A DNA stretch of 64,000 nucleotides, taken from assembly GCF_023546765.1 (NCBI RefSeq), contig NZ_CP097484.1, positions 5,058,501 to 5,122,500 on the forward strand, written 5' to 3'. Made by a program: the position numbers and the translations under genes. The DNA comes from Methylobacterium tardum (lineage in GTDB: Bacteria > Pseudomonadota > Alphaproteobacteria > Rhizobiales > Beijerinckiaceae). Positions 60,793 to 64,000 of this stretch are shown one piece after another. The notes beneath the pieces are model-generated. The model was not told the origin of the DNA, did no database searches, and saw nothing but the letters and a program-made list of their open reading frames with translations. The first letter of the stretch is position 1. Every line of letters starts with the position of its first letter.

Positions 60793-62937
60793 ATGGCGCG
60801 CAAGCGTCTCCGCCCGACGATCGAGAGCCTGATCGAATCCGTAGGCCGGCTCGGCCTGTCCCCGGACGCGGTCGATCTCGACCGGCTGCTCGCCCATCTC
60901 GAGCTGCCCGATTACGGCGCCGAGGTGGAGGACGAGCGCGTCGCCCGCGCGCTCCGCGAGATGCAGGCCGCCCGGGCCTTCGCGGAGACCGGCATCCCGG
61001 CGATCCGGAAGGCGATCCCCGCCCTTCGGGCCGTGGTCACCAAGGACCACCGCATCACCTGGCTGATCCGGACCGAGATCCCGCTCCTCGACAACGGTCG
61101 CCTCGATCTGCGGCTCGACATGGCCCCCGAGCCGGAGGCGGCCGAGATCCTCGCCCGCATGGCCGCCCGGAACGACCCGGCCCACCGCCTGGAAGCCCTG
61201 CGCGAGGCCGTGGCGCGGACCGCGCTCCAGGCGACCCGCGCCCTGCACAAGCCGGTCGACAAGCTGCGGGCGCAGCTCCTCGCCGACCTGCGCGAGGTCG
61301 GCGCGGACGCCGCCGCCTACATCGCCCACATGGACCGCTCGCTCCGGTCCCGGGTCTTCACCTACGGCCCGAAACTCGCCCGCGGCCTCAACGACACGCT
61401 CACGCCGGTGCGTCGGCACGCTAAGGCGGTGGCGCGCGAGGGCTCGCGCCTGCGCCGCCTGCGCGATCAGGTCGGCTTCGGCGCCTATATCGAGCGCTTC
61501 ACCGCCGCCCGGCGCCTCAACCGGACGATCCTGTTCCACATGGGGCCGACCAATTCCGGCAAGACCTACGCGGCCCTGCAGCACCTGACAGCGGCCGAGA
61601 CCGGCGCCTACCTCGCGCCGCTCCGGCTCCTGGCACTGGAGAACTACGAGACCCTGCGCGAGCGGGGCTTGCGCGCCGGCATGATCACCGGCGAGGAGGT
61701 GCTGGGCGAGGCCAATCCGACCCACACCGCCCGCACCATCGAGACCGCCGACCTGACCCGACCCATCGACGTCGCGGTGATCGACGAGATCCAGATGCTG
61801 TCGGATCCCGACCGCGGCTGGGCCTGGACCAACGCGCTGTTCGGCGTCGCCGCCAAGACCGTGATCGTCTGCGGCTCCGACGACGCCCTGTCGTATGTCC
61901 GCCGCGCCGCCGAGGCGGCCAACGAGTCCCTGGAGGTGATCCCGTTCACCCGCAAGTCGCCGCTCCTGCTGCTGGAGGAGCCGGTGCCCCTGGAGAAAGT
62001 CGAGGCCGGCGACGCGGTCGTGGCCTTCTCCCGCCGGGCCGTGCACGAGAATCGCGAGATCCTGGTGGCGCGGGGTCACCGGGTGGCGACGATCTACGGC
62101 GCCCTGTCGCCGGAGGTCCGCCGGGCCGAGGCCGCGCGCTTCCGCTCCGGCGAGGCCAACGTGCTGGTGACCACCGACGCGATCGGCATGGGGCTCAACC
62201 TCGGGCCGCTGAAGCGGATCGTGTTCTCGGCGGTGCGCAAGTGGGACGGCACCGCCGAGCGGGCGCTGACCCATTCGGAGATCCGGCAGATCGCCGGCCG
62301 GGCCGGCCGCTACGGCCACCAGGATGTCGGCTACGTGGCGGCGACCGACCCCTACGCCGCCGAGCCGATCCGCACTGCCCTCTCGGGCGCCCCGACGGCG
62401 CCGGCGGCCGACACGCGCTTCTTCGTCCGCCCGGATCTCGGGGCGATCCGCTCGGTGGCCGAGGAGATGCGCACGCACAGCCTCTACGAGGTGCTGACCC
62501 ACTTCGCCCGCGCGACCTTCTACGCGGGCTCGCCGTTCCAGCCCTCGGCCCTGGAGGAGGTGCTCGACGTCGCCCGCACCGTCGACCGGGCCCGGCTGCC
62601 GATCGAGGAGAAGTTCGCCTTCTCAGTCTGCCCGATCGACCGGCGCGACGAGATCGCCATGGGCCTGCTGGAGCGCTGGTGCCAAGCGCGGGCCGCCGGC
62701 CTCACGGTCCCGGCTTTGCGCGGCAACCTCGCGGGCGAGCTCGACTACCAAGAGCGGACCGTGAAGCTCGCCAGCGCCTATCTGTGGCTGTCGCGGCGCT
62801 TCCCCGAGACGTTCGGCGACGTGGACGCCATCCGCCACATGCGCGGGCGGGCCAACGACGCCATCGAGCAGCACCTGCGCGAGACCGCGACCCGCAAGGC
62901 CGAGCGCCGGAGCCGGCGGAGTGGCGGGGCGCGGTGA
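60793..62937 (+). CDS. SUV3-like DExH RNA helicase
   Basis: A 714-residue helicase of the SUV3 type, the bacterial counterpart of the mitochondrial degradosome helicase. After about 240 residues of SUV3-specific N-terminal sequence come motif I (FHMGPTNSGKTY), motif II (VAVIDEIQML), AFSRRAVHENREIL and VTTDAIGMGLNL. Motif VI reads RQIAGRAGRYG. A SUV3 C-terminal region and a basic tail (RKAERRSRRSGGAR) complete it. It should unwind RNA for decay. ATG 60793 is 199 bases after the LysR stop, with the REP-like element between them. Confidence 0.88.
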   Translation: MARKRLRPTIESLIESVGRLGLSPDAVDLDRLLAHLELPDYGAEVEDERVARALREMQAARAFAETGIPAIRKAIPALRAVVTKDHRITWLIRTEIPLLDNGRLDLRLDMAPEPEAAEILARMAARNDPAHRLEALREAVARTALQATRALHKPVDKLRAQLLADLREVGADAAAYIAHMDRSLRSRVFTYGPKLARGLNDTLTPVRRHAKAVAREGSRLRRLRDQVGFGAYIERFTAARRLNRTILFHMGPTNSGKTYAALQHLTAAETGAYLAPLRLLALENYETLRERGLRAGMITGEEVLGEANPTHTARTIETADLTRPIDVAVIDEIQMLSDPDRGWAWTNALFGVAAKTVIVCGSDDALSYVRRAAEAANESLEVIPFTRKSPLLLLEEPVPLEKVEAGDAVVAFSRRAVHENREILVARGHRVATIYGALSPEVRRAEAARFRSGEANVLVTTDAIGMGLNLGPLKRIVFSAVRKWDGTAERALTHSEIRQIAGRAGRYGHQDVGYVAATDPYAAEPIRTALSGAPTAPAADTRFFVRPDLGAIRSVAEEMRTHSLYEVLTHFARATFYAGSPFQPSALEEVLDVARTVDRARLPIEEKFAFSVCPIDRRDEIAMGLLERWCQARAAGLTVPALRGNLAGELDYQERTVKLASAYLWLSRRFPETFGDVDAIRHMRGRANDAIEQHLRETATRKAERRSRRSGGAR

Positions 62938-63290
62938 GGCCGGAAGCCCGGCCGCTGAACCTGAATAGCCCGGCTCGCCTGGGGCGGATCAGCGTCAGCC
63001 ACGGTATCGAGCCGCACGAATGCGCGCTGTTCGAAGTTCCGTACGTTCACGTAGCTGAATGTGCGCCGCCTCGCATGTCCCGAAACGCGACAGACGTGTC
63101 GGCGAAGTGGGCTCAACGAGCAGCGACCTGAGAATCCCCATGCGGACTGCAAGTGCGCAAGACCCCTGTGCCGCAGCAAAGCTTTCGCCTCGGTTTGTCC
63201 GTTCTGAAGCCGTAGATGTCCGACACCGTGACGCCGGACAGAGGCAGGACCGTTATCCTGGGACAGCTTCTGTGATCGCGGCTCATCGCC
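62938..63290. other. intergenic, no gene seen
   Basis: A 353-base stretch after the helicase with short open frames only and lower GC towards the right. Nothing conserved is visible except the relic that begins just beyond it. Confidence 0.4.
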
Positions 63291-63437
63291 AGGTCTCTCA
63301 CCGCCAAGCATGAGTCCGCCACCGAGGAGCTGGCGGCGAGCAACGAACAACTTGTCGCGCGTGTCGTAACCATCGCCAGGATCGTCGGGCGCGACATTGC
63401 GAGCCCGGCCGAGGCCCACGCGATTCTCCGTCTGTAA
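63291..63437 (+). pseudogene. probable BKACE-type enzyme C-terminal relic
   Basis: The plus frame ending at TAA 63435 reads ELAASNEQLVARVVTIARIVGRDIASPAEAHAILRL. This matches the C-terminal end typical of beta-keto acid cleavage enzymes (BKACE, 3-keto-5-aminohexanoate cleavage type: ...NaeLVerv..iarelGr..AtpaEAr.iL). Nothing upstream continues the TIM barrel, so it is a truncated remnant. Left end is approximate. Confidence 0.5.
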
Positions 63438-63510
63438 ATGGTCGACGCGCGGGGATCTTCGGAATGGAGGGTCCTCGTCCAGCGGCTCCTGGCGCGGAGA
63501 GAACCGGACC

Positions 63511-64000
63511 ATGGACCTCAAGAGCACCGACCCGCGGGACTATGAAGCATCGCCGCATGGTTACGCGGCGATGCCGAAGGAGTTTCCAGCCGGCTCCCGC
63601 GTCCCTCCGCATGTCCATGGACGCGCGCAGCTGATCTACGCGACCTCCGGCGTCATGGAGGTCACGACGGCGGACGGACTCTGGCTGCTCCCACCGCAGC
63701 GAGCCCTCTGGATGCCGGCCGGGATCGCCCACGCGATGGTCGCCCGTTGCCACGTCTCCCTGCGGACGCTCTACGTCGCCCCGGACGCGTGTCCCGCCGC
63801 ATTTCCGGACGCACCGCGCCTAGTCCGGGTCTCGGCCCTGCTGCGCGAACTCATCCTCCGGGTCGCCCGGATGCCGCTGGACCGGGAGCCGAGCGAGCAC
63901 GAGAGGCGCATCGTCGCCCTTCTTCCCTACGAGATCGCCTGGGAGCCCGGCGGGCTCTTCCATCTCCCGATCCCGAAGGACAGGCGCTTGGCCCGGATCT
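63511..64000 (+). CDS. AraC-type transcriptional regulator, 3' end outside window
   Basis: The first 163 residues of a protein that runs off the window. The N-terminal cupin-like sensing domain is visible (FPAGSRVPPHVHGRAQLIYATSGVMEVTTADGLWLLPPQRALWMPAGIAHAMVA). The following ALLRELILRV and ERRIVALLP segments are usual in AraC regulators just before the DNA-binding HTH. The HTH itself is not in the window. ATG 63511 has GGAGAG about 9 bases upstream. The target is unknown. Confidence 0.8.
   Translation, partial: MDLKSTDPRDYEASPHGYAAMPKEFPAGSRVPPHVHGRAQLIYATSGVMEVTTADGLWLLPPQRALWMPAGIAHAMVARCHVSLRTLYVAPDACPAAFPDAPRLVRVSALLRELILRVARMPLDREPSEHERRIVALLPYEIAWEPGGLFHLPIPKDRRLARI

Overview
This is a GC-rich (roughly 70%) chromosomal window from an alphaproteobacterium, most likely Methylobacterium or a close Hyphomicrobiales relative. 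The pointers are HWE-family histidine kinases, a short LOV photoreceptor, DUF1236 and DUF6894 small proteins, a phasin/PHB-depolymerase pair and an alphaproteobacterial SUV3-type helicase. No methanol dehydrogenase or other genus-defining gene lies in the window, so the genus is inferred.

Layout. 0.4-7.5 kb: sensory block with a hybrid histidine kinase, a LOV protein and an overlapping CheB-CheR-PAS-HWE kinase. 7.5-16.2 kb: two small secreted proteins, then DNA-metabolism genes (RecD2-like helicase, CoiA-like zinc-ribbon protein, plasmid-type topoisomerase III) with DUF4186 and DUF72. 16.6-31.6 kb: a long minus-strand cluster built round SrfB (actin/Hsp70-fold ATPase) and SrfC (large GTPase), with two trypsin-like proteases, a degenerate caspase-like secreted protein, TPR/SEL1 proteins and single-pass membrane proteins. 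This is the least explained part of the window. 32.4-35.4 kb: phasin, intracellular PHB depolymerase and a PAS protein. 36.1-47.6 kb: branched-chain amino-acid catabolism. A bkd operon (E1 alpha, E1 beta, E2) converges on an operon of isovaleryl-CoA dehydrogenase, both methylcrotonyl-CoA carboxylase subunits, a MaoC hydratase and a CitE-like lyase; an acyl-CoA synthetase is divergent. 47.7-49.5 kb: small ORFans and an IS5-type relic. 49.5-60.6 kb: regulator/target pairs (SDR with XRE regulator, MFS with LysR), alcohol dehydrogenase, 3-methyladenine glycosylase, amine oxidase, metallo-beta-lactamase-fold hydrolase and a membrane/2Fe-2S/cyclase fusion. 60.8-64 kb: SUV3-like helicase, a probable BKACE relic and an AraC-type regulator cut by the window end.

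Quality warning. Seven otherwise intact genes carry a single-base frameshift. In six of them one base is missing next to or inside a short G/C run, and restoring it rejoins the conserved domain. This looks more like consensus-sequence error than seven real pseudogenes, so the interrupted genes are annotated as single loci.
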